Positions 34,310 through 46,420 of a stretch of DNA of 64,000 nt are shown here, one piece after another. A model generated the notes under the pieces. That model saw only the letters and a program-made list of their open reading frames with translations. It was not told where the DNA came from and searched no databases. Each line of letters starts with the position of its first letter. The stretch's first letter is position 1. Source of the DNA: Pachypanchax playfairii (lineage: Eukaryota; Chordata; Actinopteri; Cyprinodontiformes; Aplocheilidae). The position numbers and the translations under genes were made by a program. The stretch spans positions 5,951,503-6,015,502 of the forward strand of contig SSNP01000001.1 of assembly GCA_006937955.1 (NCBI GenBank), written 5' to 3'.

Positions 34310-37088
34310 TGTTTGTCTGGTATATATAGGGATTATATTCTGCTCAGTCATCGTGTGTAAAACAGATTTGATGTAGAAATAGTGGCTGTTTGAACCCAAA
34401 GCAGATCATCTCTTCAGCCAACTCTCACATTGTGTCTAGTATTTCACTCTGAAGATAGTTCACAACCCTATAGCTGCCACTGGCCATGTATGGACCACAA
34501 TGGACCACGAGGAAGGGACCGACATGGACGTTTAGATTCACTTCCTGTTTTCTTCTTCTACCTCTGAGGTTTCACCACTGTTAAAAGCTACACAGTCATT
34601 TTAAACTTGATGTTTCCCTTTTATTCTCCGTTCACACATGAAAGTTTTGCCCAATGAGGGAATTTTGTACTTTTTTTTTTACATGCTATTTATATTCTTT
34701 TTAAAAATATATATGTGTTAACTGCATAATATGTAAAGAAATGTCTATTTAGTTGGACTGGCCTCCTTGTGAATGTGTTGATCTAAAATTTTCTGTGGGT
34801 TTGAATTTGTTTGGAGGTTCCTACAGGGTGCAGGGAGGAACATTTCAGGGCATCTCACCCACCAAACAACGACAGAAGTCATTTACATTTCAGAGGTCTG
34901 TTATCAGAAGTGACACGACCGAGTCAAAGCGTGTCAGTCTTGCACATTGTCACTTCTTATCACTTTTAAAACTGTCACAAAAAAGACAAGAATGAGCTGC
35001 TGAATGAGCTTCATGAGCATGATTGGAAGCCCACTTCCACTAAGGGAAACTGATTAGAATTAAATCTATATTTATTGGTGTAATTAGTTAGAATTTGTCA
35101 ACACAGTAGTTCAGCATGTTTATCAATTTGCATTCAAATTTGCAGTTGTTGACTTAAAATCTTAGCACAGTGACTATAAAGTAATTAATAGTCAGTCGGC
35201 CCGGCTTCTTTTATTTTATTTTTTGCACTCTTGTTAAACTACAAACTGCACATATTCCAAAACAACTGCATGAAGCTGACAGGTGGAGTTTTACCTGTTA
35301 CAGGTGTGCAGTTTCCTGTTTCTAATCCTTTATGGCTGAATTTAGTTTTATACTGAGCTAAATTAACCAACCGCTTGACGTAGAAGTCTTGTCTATGTGT
35401 CAGTAACTTCAAGTCAAGCCTTTCTATATTTTTGTAAGACTTTTATTTTTCTTCGTTTTCAGTGCCAATGGCAGCTATAGATGACCAGCTTCAGAGCGCC
35501 TTACTGGTTTTTAACCCACTTCCTGTCCAGCATTGCTTCACCTCTCTTACGTTGGCAGTGAGCTTGTTGTCGTGCTGCTTCCTGATGAAAATAATCACAC
35601 ACGAGTCGTGTGACGTTGATATGTAGCTCAGCTGTGCTCTTGCACTTGCTTCTTCTCTCACTTTTTTCTTCAATAAATGCGATCGCTGATACTGATGGAC
35701 TGATGCTGTTGTCTGTGTGTGAAGCTGTTTGTCATGACAACATGACGAAACTAAAGGACTTTAAAATCCAGGGGCTGACGGTGAAATTAGAGAATTCCAC
35801 ACCCTGCAACTGTTTTTTTTTTTTATTATATGAGCCTTAATTCAAAGAAATTCTCATGAAAACAGATGATATAAATAAAACTTTGTGTACATAGATACAC
35901 AATGCATCTCCATCTGCTTCATTTGTGTAGAATTAAAGCTGTAATAATCCAGTTAATGGGGGCTGCTGTAAATAAAAGTCAGAGCACTGGAGTCGTGGGC
36001 CGAAAGACCAGCCAGACCAATAAATACCTGAATGGTTCTGACGTAGCAGCAGATAAAATCTATTTGAATCAACAGACGTCAACACCTGGGAATGAAGGCT
36101 GTAGTTGTATTTTTATTTTTTAGTCTGAAAAATGTCATTACCGGTAGAAGAGGAACCTAAACATTTAGGCACCAGAGTTTTCTCACAAGGAGAATATTTT
36201 TACTGACATATGGCCATAGTTTTTTTTTTTTTATATATATATTTACTTATATATCCAAAAATAGTGAACAGGGAAAGACTCCACTTCTCTCTCTATGGAA
36301 AAAGATACTCTCTTTACCATCATACTAACCTATAAATTACTAGTGTTTATAGATACAGACCTGTTCTGCTACTTTGGTGCGAAAACGTTTCAAACATAGA
36401 CTAGGTCACTGGAGGGAACTTCCTGGTGGTCTGAGTTTTTCTTCAGTGTTAATAATAAAGAAACTGTTTCGTCTTGAAATTAACATTTAATTAAACTACA
36501 GATCAAACTGCCCGTAAACTGAAAGGTCCTGGGATGAATCACTGAATTCTGAATAACTGACCGTTTAAAAAATAGAAAGTCGGAGGATCCTCCTGTGAAA
36601 TGATCGATGATAAAATTAAACACAAAATAAACAGCTCGTCTAACTCAAAAGCATCACATCTGAAGTGAGAAACTGTCGCCGTTAATTCTGATTCAACAGA
36701 CCTACCAAAACAAAGACGTCATGAATGAATCTGCAGCATCATGCTTCATTACAAACTATCAGGATCTGTCGTTTTAATATCAAATAATGACAAATTTACA
36801 TTAAAACAATAGTAAAGTAGCTGCTGCAACTTTTCAGTTCATCAATATTGTTTTTAACAGCAGCAACACAAAGATTATAGTGATATTAACTTAAGTATCA
36901 ACTTAAATATGTCTGAATAAAGTATTTATGAGTAAATTACAGGTTAACAGATGTGCAGGCAGTGGATTGGGTCATCTGCAGGAGCTGCAGTGTTTTAGTC
37001 CATTTAACTTGTGCGTCACTTGTTGATCAGCAGCTGAAGTGGAGCTTTGATAATGGGTGATGATGTGCTTTTTATCTTTTTTCCTTCT
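34310..37088. other. Intergenic region between kat7-side repeats and tac4
   Basis: AT-rich sequence with no supported exon. About 36225-36395 is one copy of a dispersed family also seen near 53330 and 58030 (CCACTTCTCTCTCTATGG here). The 3' UTR of tac4 should lie at the right side, but I could not fix its end. Confidence 0.5.
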
Positions 37089-38540
37089 TTAGTAAGAGTC
37101 TGATTTCTCCTCTTCTTCCACGATGTCTGAAAAATGAGAGCAACGAGACGATTTCTGTGTCATACATAAAAAAGGTTAAAAACAACATTTTTTCTGGGTT
37201 TTCTGATGAGCTTTAAGTTTGTTTTACCTCCTCCTAAATTCCTTCTCCCCATGAGTCCGACAAACATTTCTCCTTTGTTATTATTTCCTGGTGAGAAAAA
37301 AAAAATCAATGGGAAAGAGGAAAAACTCCTTTTTTGGTTGTTTTTTTGGATTTTTAATTATTTTTTTTTGTTTTTTTTTTGGTTTTTTAGGATGAAGAGA
37401 TCAAAAAACAGATTCTGTATTAATCCGGATGTGATTATACTCACTTTTCCTGCCCAGCTTCAAAGACACACCTGAAACAGGAAGATAAAAAGATGGATAT
37501 GAGAAAGACTTTTTTTTTTTTTAAACAAATGAACTTTCCTCTGAAATATATGTTTGTTTGTTTGTTTGTTTGTTTACCTGGGCTTCTTCCCATCAGGCCA
37601 TGGAACTGCTGGGCTTTGGACCGCTTGATCAGATCTGCAAGATGAATGGTTATTCCTCTCTCTAGCGGGTAACCCTACACACAGACACACACACAGCAGG
37701 TGGGAAGGATTTGGTGAGCTAAAGGACACACAGAAGAACATCAATCTTCCTCATCTCAGAGATTTTACAGAATAAAAGAACAACATGTGACCCTCAACAT
37801 GAACTGTTTGCTGCAGTGAAGGTTAGTTTGTCCGCTTCAGCACACGAGTCAAAAAATAAACCTATTTTTCCACATGTTGGAAGACAGATGCGAGAAAATG
37901 ACAGCTTCTAAACATCTGTGCAAAAGACATTTGAGGGAAGATTGACAGACTGCAGGAGAATCATTACAACCAGCTGATCAATACCGCCGCTTTCTAATTA
38001 GTTTAAAGTCTCGGAGAGTTTGTATGGAACACCAAGCTGTTGTGTTAAATCTGGTTTGGGAGGTTTACAGTGAAGCATCTGACAGGATTATTGGTCGAAT
38101 CTTAGTATCGATACAACCTGATTATTTTATCCCTTTAGCTTTTGGCATCTTTCCAGTCTTTGCACGTGTTTTTCATCCCAGATTGAAACGCATTGTTATG
38201 AATGAGCTCACGGAGCTCTCCGAGGTGCTGAAATATAAAACACACTGGAAACACTTTGAGAAAATCAAAAAGCTTCGGCTTTCTTTGAACCACCAATTTA
38301 CGTTTTTGATTATCGATAATATTCATGATAAACAACTTCTAATGGTATGTGTATTATTTATTTGCTTTTTTTTCTCTCTCTTTCTGTCTTTTATTCCGAT
38401 CGTATTTTATTTACCTGCCACTTCTCCACAGTCCAGACCTCCCCGCCGTCGTCGTCCCCAGAAAGCGGACTCCCAAGCGCACCGAGAGTCTGCACGAACA
38501 CGACCAGCAGCAGCACCACAGCAAACTTCAGAGTCTCCAT
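37089..38540 (-). CDS. tac4: Tachykinin 4 (hemokinin/endokinin-type) precursor, complete, 5 coding exons
   Basis: Exons 38540-38415, 37674-37578, 37471-37445, 37287-37228 and 37126-37089. All borders are AG/GT, phases agree and the total is 348 nt (115 aa). The start METLKFAVVLLLVVFVQTLG is a signal peptide. Exon 2 encodes ADLIKR followed by SKAQQFHGLM-G-R, a tachykinin with amidation Gly and a single following Arg. Exon 4 encodes NNNKGEMFVGLM-G-RR, preceded by GRKR across the exon 3/4 junction. Both carry the FxGLM-amide hallmark. The tail is acidic (DIVEEEEKSDSY). Processing would release two secreted peptides acting on neurokinin receptors. SKAQQFHGLM resembles the fish Tac4 peptide I recall. 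Convergent orientation with kat7 supports the assignment. Confidence 0.93.
37553..37576. repeat. (GTTT)n microsatellite at the tac4 exon 2 donor
   Basis: About six TTTG units sit directly beside the intron 2 donor of tac4. Confidence 0.8.
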
Positions 38541-38629
38541 CATCACCTAAATGTGCTGATAATAAAGCAGAAATCTTTTATTAGTAGTTTTCTCGCACTT
38601 TATGATGCAGAATGAGGATCTGCTTGTTC

Positions 38630-38637
38630 TTATAAAG
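38630..38637 (-). promoter_or_regulatory. Candidate TATA box of tac4
   Basis: The minus strand reads CACTTTATAAGAAC about 90 bases upstream of the tac4 ATG. This spacing would leave a short 5' UTR of roughly 60 nt. Not experimentally supported. Confidence 0.45.
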
Positions 38638-38644
38638 TGTCTCT

Positions 38645-41600
38645 GCTCGCTCCTCCCTCCCTCAGCTGTATACCCCCCCCCCAACTTTGTTGGTTCTTCC
38701 TGACTCATGTAGGTGACGGTGAGAAATACTTTGCCTTTTTTAAGGATGAATGTGTTGATCCGATCTCTTTCTCTTCCAGCTGACGTGTTGACTCATCACG
38801 TGGAAGAACTACGAGGAAGTGGGATCTTCAGTATCTCATAAGACATCAAGTGATATTTTCTCTTCCAGGTTTCCCTTCAACGGCAGTTATTGGGTTATTT
38901 TTTATATCCCGTGTCACTTTCTTCTGCCCCAATCTGATCTTCAGCTGTGATGCACCTTTTCATATTCATCATCTGCGGTGACTCTGCAGGTCCCTGCTAC
39001 AGTAACCTGATTCATTTGTTTGAAATAATCTGCTGCAACACGGTTTGACAGGAAGACATCTTCCCCTGGTGACATTTAATGCAGGCACCCAGTGGGTGAT
39101 CCGTTTGCTACATCAAAGGACCCCACAGGATATTCGGGGCCTCCAAATTAACCCTTGGCCCCACTGATTATGCTCAGATACACAAGCAGTAAGTGGACAT
39201 GAACCAAAAAAGTTGGTTTGTTAATGCAGTGCCTGTACCAAAAAAAAAAAGCATGTGTTTTTACTAAAAAAATCAACTGAAATTCTACAAAAAGTTCATT
39301 TCAATTTAAATTCATTAGCATTCATTTAGATTGAAATTTAATTCTTTAAAACAAAGTCAAGTTTAATTTTATTTGTTTGGTTTGAATTTAAATGAAATCT
39401 TATTTAGATGAAGGTTTCTGTTTGTTTTCACTGCATCTCACCTGCTGAGTTTCACAGTGTGTCTTTTATTTTTGAGAGACAATAAACAGGAAGTGCAGTA
39501 AAATTTAATCTTAACTGCTTAGTTTTTAATCATCATTCATCTATCAGGCTTTGTTTCCCTGCAACAGTGTTTGTAAACTTTTCTACGCTGACTGTAAAGT
39601 TTCTGAACCCAATTCCATGATTTATCTGAAGAACAAAAAAGGGGAAAGGATATTCCCTAAACTGCTCCAAAAAGCTGTTCTGGAGTCAGTGGTTATTAGT
39701 TTGAATGTATAACTGGACTGACTGAGATGTTCATATTTTCAAATAATTCCCATTTTCAGTGTTTGTTTTCATGCAGATCTGCCAGTTTTTGAGATTTGTG
39801 ACAAATAACAAGAGTTTTAAATGAAAAGAAAAAAATCAATAATTGGTTTCAGACACGTTGTCCATTTGTACCATAAGAGGCTTTACAGAATTTTAAAAAT
39901 AAGCACAGTATTGAATCTAAAAGGCACAAAGATCCACCAGACTTAAAGAAACGTACGAATCTCTTTGTGTGTCAATTTGTTGGACTTAATCATTCACTTT
40001 TTCTGTGACCTTATATGACTGAACAGTTCTATTCAAACGCTGCATGGTCACAAAGATTCTTACCAACGATGGGTTCATATGAAACTGTTGTTTATTAGTT
40101 TCTGTTGCACCTCCATGTGCAACTCATGCCAATTTCATGTCATTGTTGTGAAGATCATTTGGCTTTTAACACATTTTGTTGGGGAATAAAAGTGGCGGTC
40201 GTCTGTTTCGTCCAAATTCTGTGTGAGGATCGTCACATCTGCTTGAAAGTTTGTGGAAAAGCTTCTAATTGATAATACAGAGAGGCTCCACCTGATCTAA
40301 CGGTTTTAGCTGTTGCTTTTGTTCTGAAGCAGCAGGAGAGACGATAGCAAAGCTGGTGGGTGTGGTCATTGATCCAGAGGCGGGACCTCTACGACCAGAG
40401 ACTCTGTCCAATGAACTGAGTTAAGAGTCTGAAGGTGACTACATGGCACCTCCAGATGGACCAAGGTGTTGCATCATCATCAAGTTTCCTTTTCTAGATG
40501 CAGCAGTATTTCATTGTGGTTTATTTTATGTACTTGTACAAACACACAGTCCTCTACAATTTTAGAAGATAATAAAATTAAAAAAAACATCGGACAACAA
40601 ACAACATGCGTTTTTCTAAGGTATTGAACCAGCAGCTCTACATAGAGGGGTTTTGTGGCTCATTTGTAAAAAATCTTGGACAAAACCATCGACCTGACCG
40701 AGTACTCCTGAACGGGCCACAAATACTGGATTCTTACAAAGCTGTCTCAAGGAGGTTGAAGGAAATGGTTCATATAGGTCATCGGGACCTGGGCTTCATC
40801 CGGGTCACTGTTGTGTGACTCTGCGTCAGATCAGCAGTATCCCAGGACAGATGTGATGGAATCACCATCCAAAAGAAGAAGTTATCAACTTGTTTGATGT
40901 ATGCAGCTCTGAAGACACGATTCTCTGAACTTTGTTCAGTCAGTTTCAATAAACTGGAGAGTCTCTGTCCATCTACGTTCCCCAAGGACTCAGCCTTTCA
41001 CAGATCCTGCTTTTATACAAAAAATTAATTTACAATCCCCGTTTGAAACATCAACATCGCCTCGACTGAGGTGAGTCTATCACATCAGCAGCAGAGAAAA
41101 TACATGAGACCAACATCCAAAACAAACACAAAAAAAAACAGTAAATATGTTGTTGGAACTGGTACAACGTCACATTTACCCCAAACACATCATGTGTACA
41201 CAACAGTAAACATCACCTCGTAAATAGAGATTGTCGTGGGTTCTAAACAAGCCAGGACCTTAACGCATGGAGGTTGCATGTTCTCCCCGTGCACGTATGG
41301 GTTTTCCACGGCTTCCTCCCACAGATTGAAAATACTGTATGCTTGAGGTTAATTAGCAACTCTAAATTGACCCGAGGTGTGAGTGGTTGTCTGTCTGTCC
41401 AGGTGTGAACCCGTCTCTCGTCCAATGACAGCTGGAGATAGACACCCGCTCCCCGCCACCCTGAACAGGAACAAACAAGTATAGATGACGGATGGATGAA
41501 TATTGTTCCACCCTTTTTATTATAAGAACTTTTTTTTTTTTTTAATTCTCAAGAATCAGCAACTTGTACAAACTTGCAGCAGAGAGTTTAAATAGAATTT

Positions 41601-42310
41601 TATTGGGAAAGAAACCTCAAACCTGGTGCCGTACTGGAGAAAACAATAGAAACAAAAAAACAAAAAAAACAGCAGCATCAACTACAATTAGAGGTCAGGT
41701 CAGAGCTTTACAGAAACGGGAAATCAAAATTTGCAATTGGTGCATCTCAAATATTTTTGCTTTTTACTGTCTGCAGTTACAATTACAATCAGTGGAATAA
41801 TAACAGTTCTCTTTCTGTGTCAGAATCTTTTAAACTGAGGTTGTAATTTTAAATACTAATCTAATATGTTGCATTTATGGTGAAAAATTTCTTTTTAGTA
41901 GATTTTTATTTTAATCAACCCTTCATACGTGCCTCTTTTGAAATAAGCTGCTCTAACTCTTAACCTTTAAGATCATAAAAGACTTCCGAGCGTCTCTTAG
42001 ATTCGTTCCCTCTGGACAGTTAATCCCTGCAAGAATACAAATACACACGATCAGGTTAGAGGATAATTCCAACAGGTGTCTCAAACATTAATGTCTTTTC
42101 TAATAATGGATTACAGAAACTGAAAACCCTGCATTAATATGCTAGGCAGATAATAACAAGCACATGGTGTCCAAAGAGATCACAAAGTTCCTCCTAATCA
42201 TGCAGACAGATGTTCCTGTAACACCAGGGAAGTGTTCAACAGGTACTCATTATCATTTTCTCGTGGTAAATTTTTTACATTTGCATTCAGATTTATTAGC
42301 ATTGTGGAAT
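38645..42310. other. Intergenic region upstream of tac4
   Basis: I see no gene in this 3.7 kb. It holds A/T runs and one copy of the dispersed repeat also found at 8420 (here 41230-41505, with TTAATTAGCAACTCTAAATT). Short frames such as 40606-40818 show no recognisable motif. Confidence 0.5.
41230..41505 (+). repeat. Dispersed teleost repeat, as at 8420
   Basis: Contains CATGTTCTCCCCGTGCACGT, GCAACTCTAAATTGACC and a final CAAGTATAGATGACGGATGG tail. Confidence 0.6.
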
Positions 42311-42320
42311 TTGTTTAATC

Positions 42321-42908
42321 TTAAAGAGGCCATTTCATACACATTTCAGGACTTTGTGGTTATTTCTTAAGTATTAACCAGTAATATGAAACATTTTATA
42401 TCTAAAAAAACATCAGGAAACACTGATTAACAGACCTTTCAATCTGTCTGTGTTAAAATTCGTGTGGTTCCGGCTCCTTCCGTCAGGCTGCTTCGTCAGC
42501 AGCTCGTTCATATTCATTGTTCGAATTTGCTGGACTCCGATTGGTTAACAAACTAGCCTATCAGAGCAAAGATACTGTTTCCTGCCCCGCTGTGCATTGT
42601 AACGTCAGACGTAGTCTCTTCCTGTTGCTACGTTATGCTAACAGCTTTTAGCCAGCAGCATGCTAGGCGTGGTTTCAACCGCGGAAGCTGCTGAATACTA
42701 ACGAACAAAGGAGTTGTGATGAAACAGATACAGGCCGTTAGAACTCGGGAGAACTTTTTTTCACCACTTGTGTAGTTTGAGAGATAAAAACTGAAAGAGA
42801 AGTTGTTGACCTGTTTTCACACCCACTGTGAAGGTAAGAACACCTGTGGAGCTGAAATATTCAACAGAAACCTCAGAAAAACTGTTTTTAATGGAAGGGT
42901 CTCTTTAA
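42321..42908. mobile_element. TTAAAG-ended MITE, copy B
   Basis: TTAAAGAGGCC at the left and GGGTCTCTTTAA at the right are imperfect inverted repeats. The body matches copy A (17823-18380) over nearly its full length. Confidence 0.75.
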
Positions 42909-42914
42909 AGTGTT

Positions 42915-43440
42915 TCATTAAAACAAGTCAGTTTTTTTAAAACAATGACAAGGACAGCAGAGATATTGTTGAGTCTGAAGAAGTCCCCAGAGCAGAACCA
43001 GCCGTCTTTATCAGTTTGTTCAGCTTCTTTATGTCACCTGCTCTGATGGTCTTCAGGGGCATGTCCAGAGGGGGGGCCCAGGGGGGCTCGGGCCACCCCT
43101 GGTGCACCTCCAAGCTGAGACAATCAAATTCAATCAATACCTTTACGTTAATCAAAGAAAATGATTAATGAAAGTAACATTGACATTATGATTTGACTTT
43201 TTTTTTTAATTTAGTTTATGGGAGCCACTTAAATCATGATAGAGGGACTATAAATCTGTATAAACTAGATTTTTTTAAGGTTAAGGGCCCATTTACATGT
43301 ACCACCCTTTTGGAAATCTGTGCCCCTACCTGGCCCTCCAACAAAATTTTTCTAGACATGCCCCTGATGCTCCGCCCCCAACAGGGGACTGCAGGTGTGA
43401 TCACACTCTCCACAACAGACTTATAAAAGATCTTCAACAT
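42915..43440 (-). pseudogene. Rex1-like LINE 3' fragment split by a hAT-like MITE
   Basis: The minus-strand pieces encode SVITPAVPCWGRSI (43367-43435) and GDIKKLNKLIKTAGSALG (42950-43053). They are the same region as the LINE piece at 32590-32720. The insertion at 43054-43366 separates them. Confidence 0.65.
43054..43366. mobile_element. hAT-like MITE inserted in LINE sequence
   Basis: Ends CAGGGGCATGTCCAG and TCTAGACATGCCCCTG are inverted. The flanking octamers ATGGTCTT and ATGCTCCG match at five of eight positions. The uninterrupted LINE at 32590 shows the empty-site arrangement (GGAGCATCAGAGC on its strand). Confidence 0.7.
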
Positions 43441-43591
43441 CTTCGTCCAGCCCGCTATAAGGCCCGCGATGACCGTGCGTTCTCAGTTTGCGCCCCTAGT
43501 TTATGGAACCAGCTCCTCCTGACGGTCAGACTCGCCCCATCTCTTAGTATTTTTAAGATCCGTTTAAAGACTTACTTTTATTCTCAGGCTT

Positions 43592-44369
43592 TTAAAGGAA
43601 CTTATGGCAGCTTTACAAAATCTGACTCAGTGCTGCCGCGACAGGCGCTGTGGCTAACTGCAGCCACCAGCCAAGCCGGCAAGGGAGCGCGCACAGACAC
43701 TTTACAGACTGTTCGTCTTCACAGCACTGCACCGGGGAGGCTAACATACTTCACGTCAGGTCTCTCCACTCTGTTATTTGATTTGATCTCATCATTTTCA
43801 CACTGTATCAGGCTCTAAACACGACCTATAATGTTTTCTCACCTGGTCACAAGGAAATGAGCCATGTCAGCATCCGTTTTCACTCCCAAATGCACCTGAA
43901 GTTCCCTCCATGAACCGAATGCATATCCAATATTTATGCGGGTGCCTGCCCGGCTTCGGTCATATTTTTTTTTAGACTCACGAGATGCCGCTGATAAAGT
44001 CTTTTTTTTCTTCGTGGTGCCACTTTTTTGGGGGGTGAGAGTGGATGCAGGTCGTTTGCTGGCTGCAGAAACATCCATAAGTATACCTTCAGTGTTTGAA
44101 TCCAAGTCCACGGCGGCCATGTTCTTCCTGTTCAAGAGCTGTCGGCAACGCGCATGCAGCGTCAATTTACGTCACATCCCTACAACTGCGCGGGAAATTC
44201 GGATGTCGAACTGTAGCGCATTATGTAGCACACAGCGTTTCCAAGGCAACAGACATATATGCGGATGGCCTCGTTATTTTGGGTTTTTAATGCTTCATGA
44301 CCCATTAGCATTGAATAAACTGGAAATGCATGTGTAGTTTTTCACAAATCTTGCCTTATGTCCCTTTAA
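43592..44369 (-). mobile_element. TTAAAG-ended element carrying an RINIG-motif frame
   Basis: TTAAAGGAACTTATGGCA on the left pairs with the reverse complement of the right end, TTAAAGGGACATAAGGCA. The minus-strand frame at 44165-43839 encodes MAAVDLDSN, a basic stretch KSGTTKKKKTL, then KKKYDRSRAGTRINIGYAFG and SWRELQVHLGVKTDADMAHF. The peptide motif recurs in the elements at 50640 and 52858. Confidence 0.7.
43839..44165 (-). CDS. Short basic frame of unknown function inside a MITE-like element
   Basis: This 108-codon frame has a basic patch followed by RAGTRINIGYAF and SWREL, then an acidic/hydrophobic segment HLGVKTDADMAHFLVTR. The RxNIGxAFxxWREL pattern is shared in part with frames at 50697-50981 and 53121-53318. 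I do not recognise an established domain, and there is no catalytic signature. It might be a DNA-binding exon of a transposon-encoded protein or a captured host segment. Expression is unknown. Confidence 0.45.
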   Translation of the reverse strand: MTLHARCRQLLNRKNMAAVDLDSNTEGILMDVSAASKRPASTLTPQKSGTTKKKKTLSAASRESKKKYDRSRAGTRINIGYAFGSWRELQVHLGVKTDADMAHFLVTR

Positions 44370-44529
44370 CTCTGTTGGGGCAGTCTAACCCCTTGCTGAC
44401 CTTATTTTATTGTTTTTATAGTATGTTTATTTTTATCTCTGTATTTGTTGTTTTTATATGTGTACAGCACTTTGGTCTGCGTCACTGCAGCTTTTAAATG
44501 TGCTTTATAAATAAACTGATGATGATGAT

Positions 44530-44845
44530 GAGGATCTTGCTGCAAACATTGTAGGATCTAATCTTCCTGAGGAAGTCCAATCTGCTCTGTCCCTTCCTAA
44601 AAACAGCATCAGTGTGTCTCCAGTTCAGTCTGTTGTCCAGGTGAACTCCAGGTATTTATACTCTTCCACTTCTTCTCCATGATGGAAATGGGTTTTGGCA
44701 TGTTGCTGCTCTAGAATCTACAATCATCTCCTTTGTCTTGTTCACATTCAAGATGAGATGATTGTTCAAACACCAGGACACAAAGTGGTCCACCAGGTCT
44801 CTGTACTCGGTCTCTTGTATTTCTGCAGATATCAGGACTTTGACC
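44530..44845 (-). pseudogene. Rex1-like LINE reverse transcriptase fragment
   Basis: The minus strand reads YLEFTWTTD and nearby text equivalent to the YLGVHLDNKLDW region of LINE RTs. A related fragment lies at 54370-54480. Confidence 0.55.
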
Positions 44846-44849
44846 TTTA

Positions 44850-45358
44850 CTGAAAGTCTAAGGGCCGCAGAGAACGTTCAATGTTTTTAAGAGCAGGCTC
44901 AAGACCTACCTTTTTAACCTAGCTTTTAACTAATTATTATTGATACACGTTTTAACTGATTAGCATGTTTTACCTGATTTAATTTTTAGTTTAGCATTTA
45001 ACTGTTTATTTATTAATCCGCTTTGCATTCTTACCTTGATTCCATCTTATCATTGTTTTACGCTCATGGTTTTATACTTTATACACGTTATATATTACAA
45101 ACTTTACATTTTAACTTATTTTTTGCCAGTGTTTCCTCTCCGGGACCCCTCTGCGTCGGGGGCAGTGGTCGGCTGTGGCTGCCTGGGTGCCCCCCAGGTA
45201 GTGCTTGGGTGGAGGTGGGGGTACCAGCCCTCCCTACTCTGGGCGCACGGGGTCGGTGCTTTGGCAGCTGCTGCTGATCTGCTGCTACCGATGCAGATGG
45301 CTCCCATGATGGCATTTCCTGGCTCATCTGTGCTCAGCCCGCTGTTTTTGTAGCTTTT

Positions 45359-45412
<54 letters not shown>

Positions 45413-45698
45413 TTGTATTTCTGACCTCCTGGGGACCCGTTTCCTGACTTTTACTATCTTTCTGGGGTCCGAGGGTTCTTGTGGGGACCGAAACCTGGTC
45501 CCCATGGGGGGGAATCCCCTTTTTAGGGTTAGGGGTTAGGTTTATAGGTATGGTGTGAATAGAGTTTTAGTTAGTCTTAGGGTTAGTTATAGATCAGTAA
45601 TGGTTAAGGTTAGGAAAAGGGTTTGGGTTAGGTATAAATCTAGTTACTAAAATCAATGGAAGTCAATGGACGGTCCCCATAAGGATACCAAAACACAC

Positions 45699-45732
<34 letters not shown>

Positions 45733-46017
45733 TTGTATTTCTGACCTCCTGGGGACCCGTTTCCTGACTTTTACTATCTTTCTGGGGTCCGAGGGTTCTT
45801 GTGGGGACCGAAACCTGGTCCCCATGGGGGGAATCCCCTTTTTAGGGTTAGGGGTTAGGTTTATAGGTATGGTGTGAATAGAGTTTTAGTTAGTCTTAGG
45901 GTTAGTTATAGATCAGTAATGGTTAAGGTTAGGAAAAGGGTTTGGGTTAGGTATAAATCTAGTTACTAAAATCAATGGAAGTCAATGGACGGTCCCCATA
46001 AGGATACCAAAACACAC

Positions 46018-46061
<44 letters not shown>

Positions 46062-46347
46062 TTGTATTTCTGACCTCCTGGGGACCCGTTTCCTGACTTT
46101 TACTATCTTTCTGGGGTCCGAGGGTTCTTGTGGGGACCGAAACCTGGTCCCCATGGGGGGGAATCCCCTTTTTAGGGTTAGGGGTTAGGTTTATAGGTAT
46201 GGTGTGAATAGAGTTTTAGTTAGTCTTAGGGTTAGTTATAGATCAGTAATGGTTAAGGTTAGGAAAAGGGTTTGGGTTAGGTATAAATCTAGTTACTAAA
46301 ATCAATGGAAGTCAATGGACGGTCCCCATAAGGATACCAAAACACAC

Positions 46348-46420
<73 letters not shown>

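Larger units (their letters stand above)
43410..44535 (+). pseudogene. L2-type LINE 3' fragment interrupted by a MITE
   Basis: Translation RLIKDLQHLRPARYKARDDR, then FSVCAPSLWNQLLLTVRLAP and IFKIRLKTYFYSQAF, is the C-terminus of an L2 reverse transcriptase. The sequence stops at 43591, is interrupted to 44369, and resumes as an L2 3' UTR with CAGCACTTTGGTC, a TATAAATAAA tail and a short (GAT)n. Confidence 0.8.

Noticed and set aside
38024..38584. 186-codon plus-strand frame over tac4 exon 1
   Set aside because: It is antisense to the tac4 signal-peptide exon and has no recognisable domain. The minus-strand gene explains the sequence.
45116..45505. Frames with HTHT and VCVC repeats
   Set aside because: Translation of (GT)n tracts and the minisatellite body.
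45361..46420. Possible CRISPR-like or interstitial telomere array
   Set aside because: The genome is vertebrate, units are about 325 bp with GT microsatellite spacers, and the TTAGGG motifs are irregular inside a larger unit.
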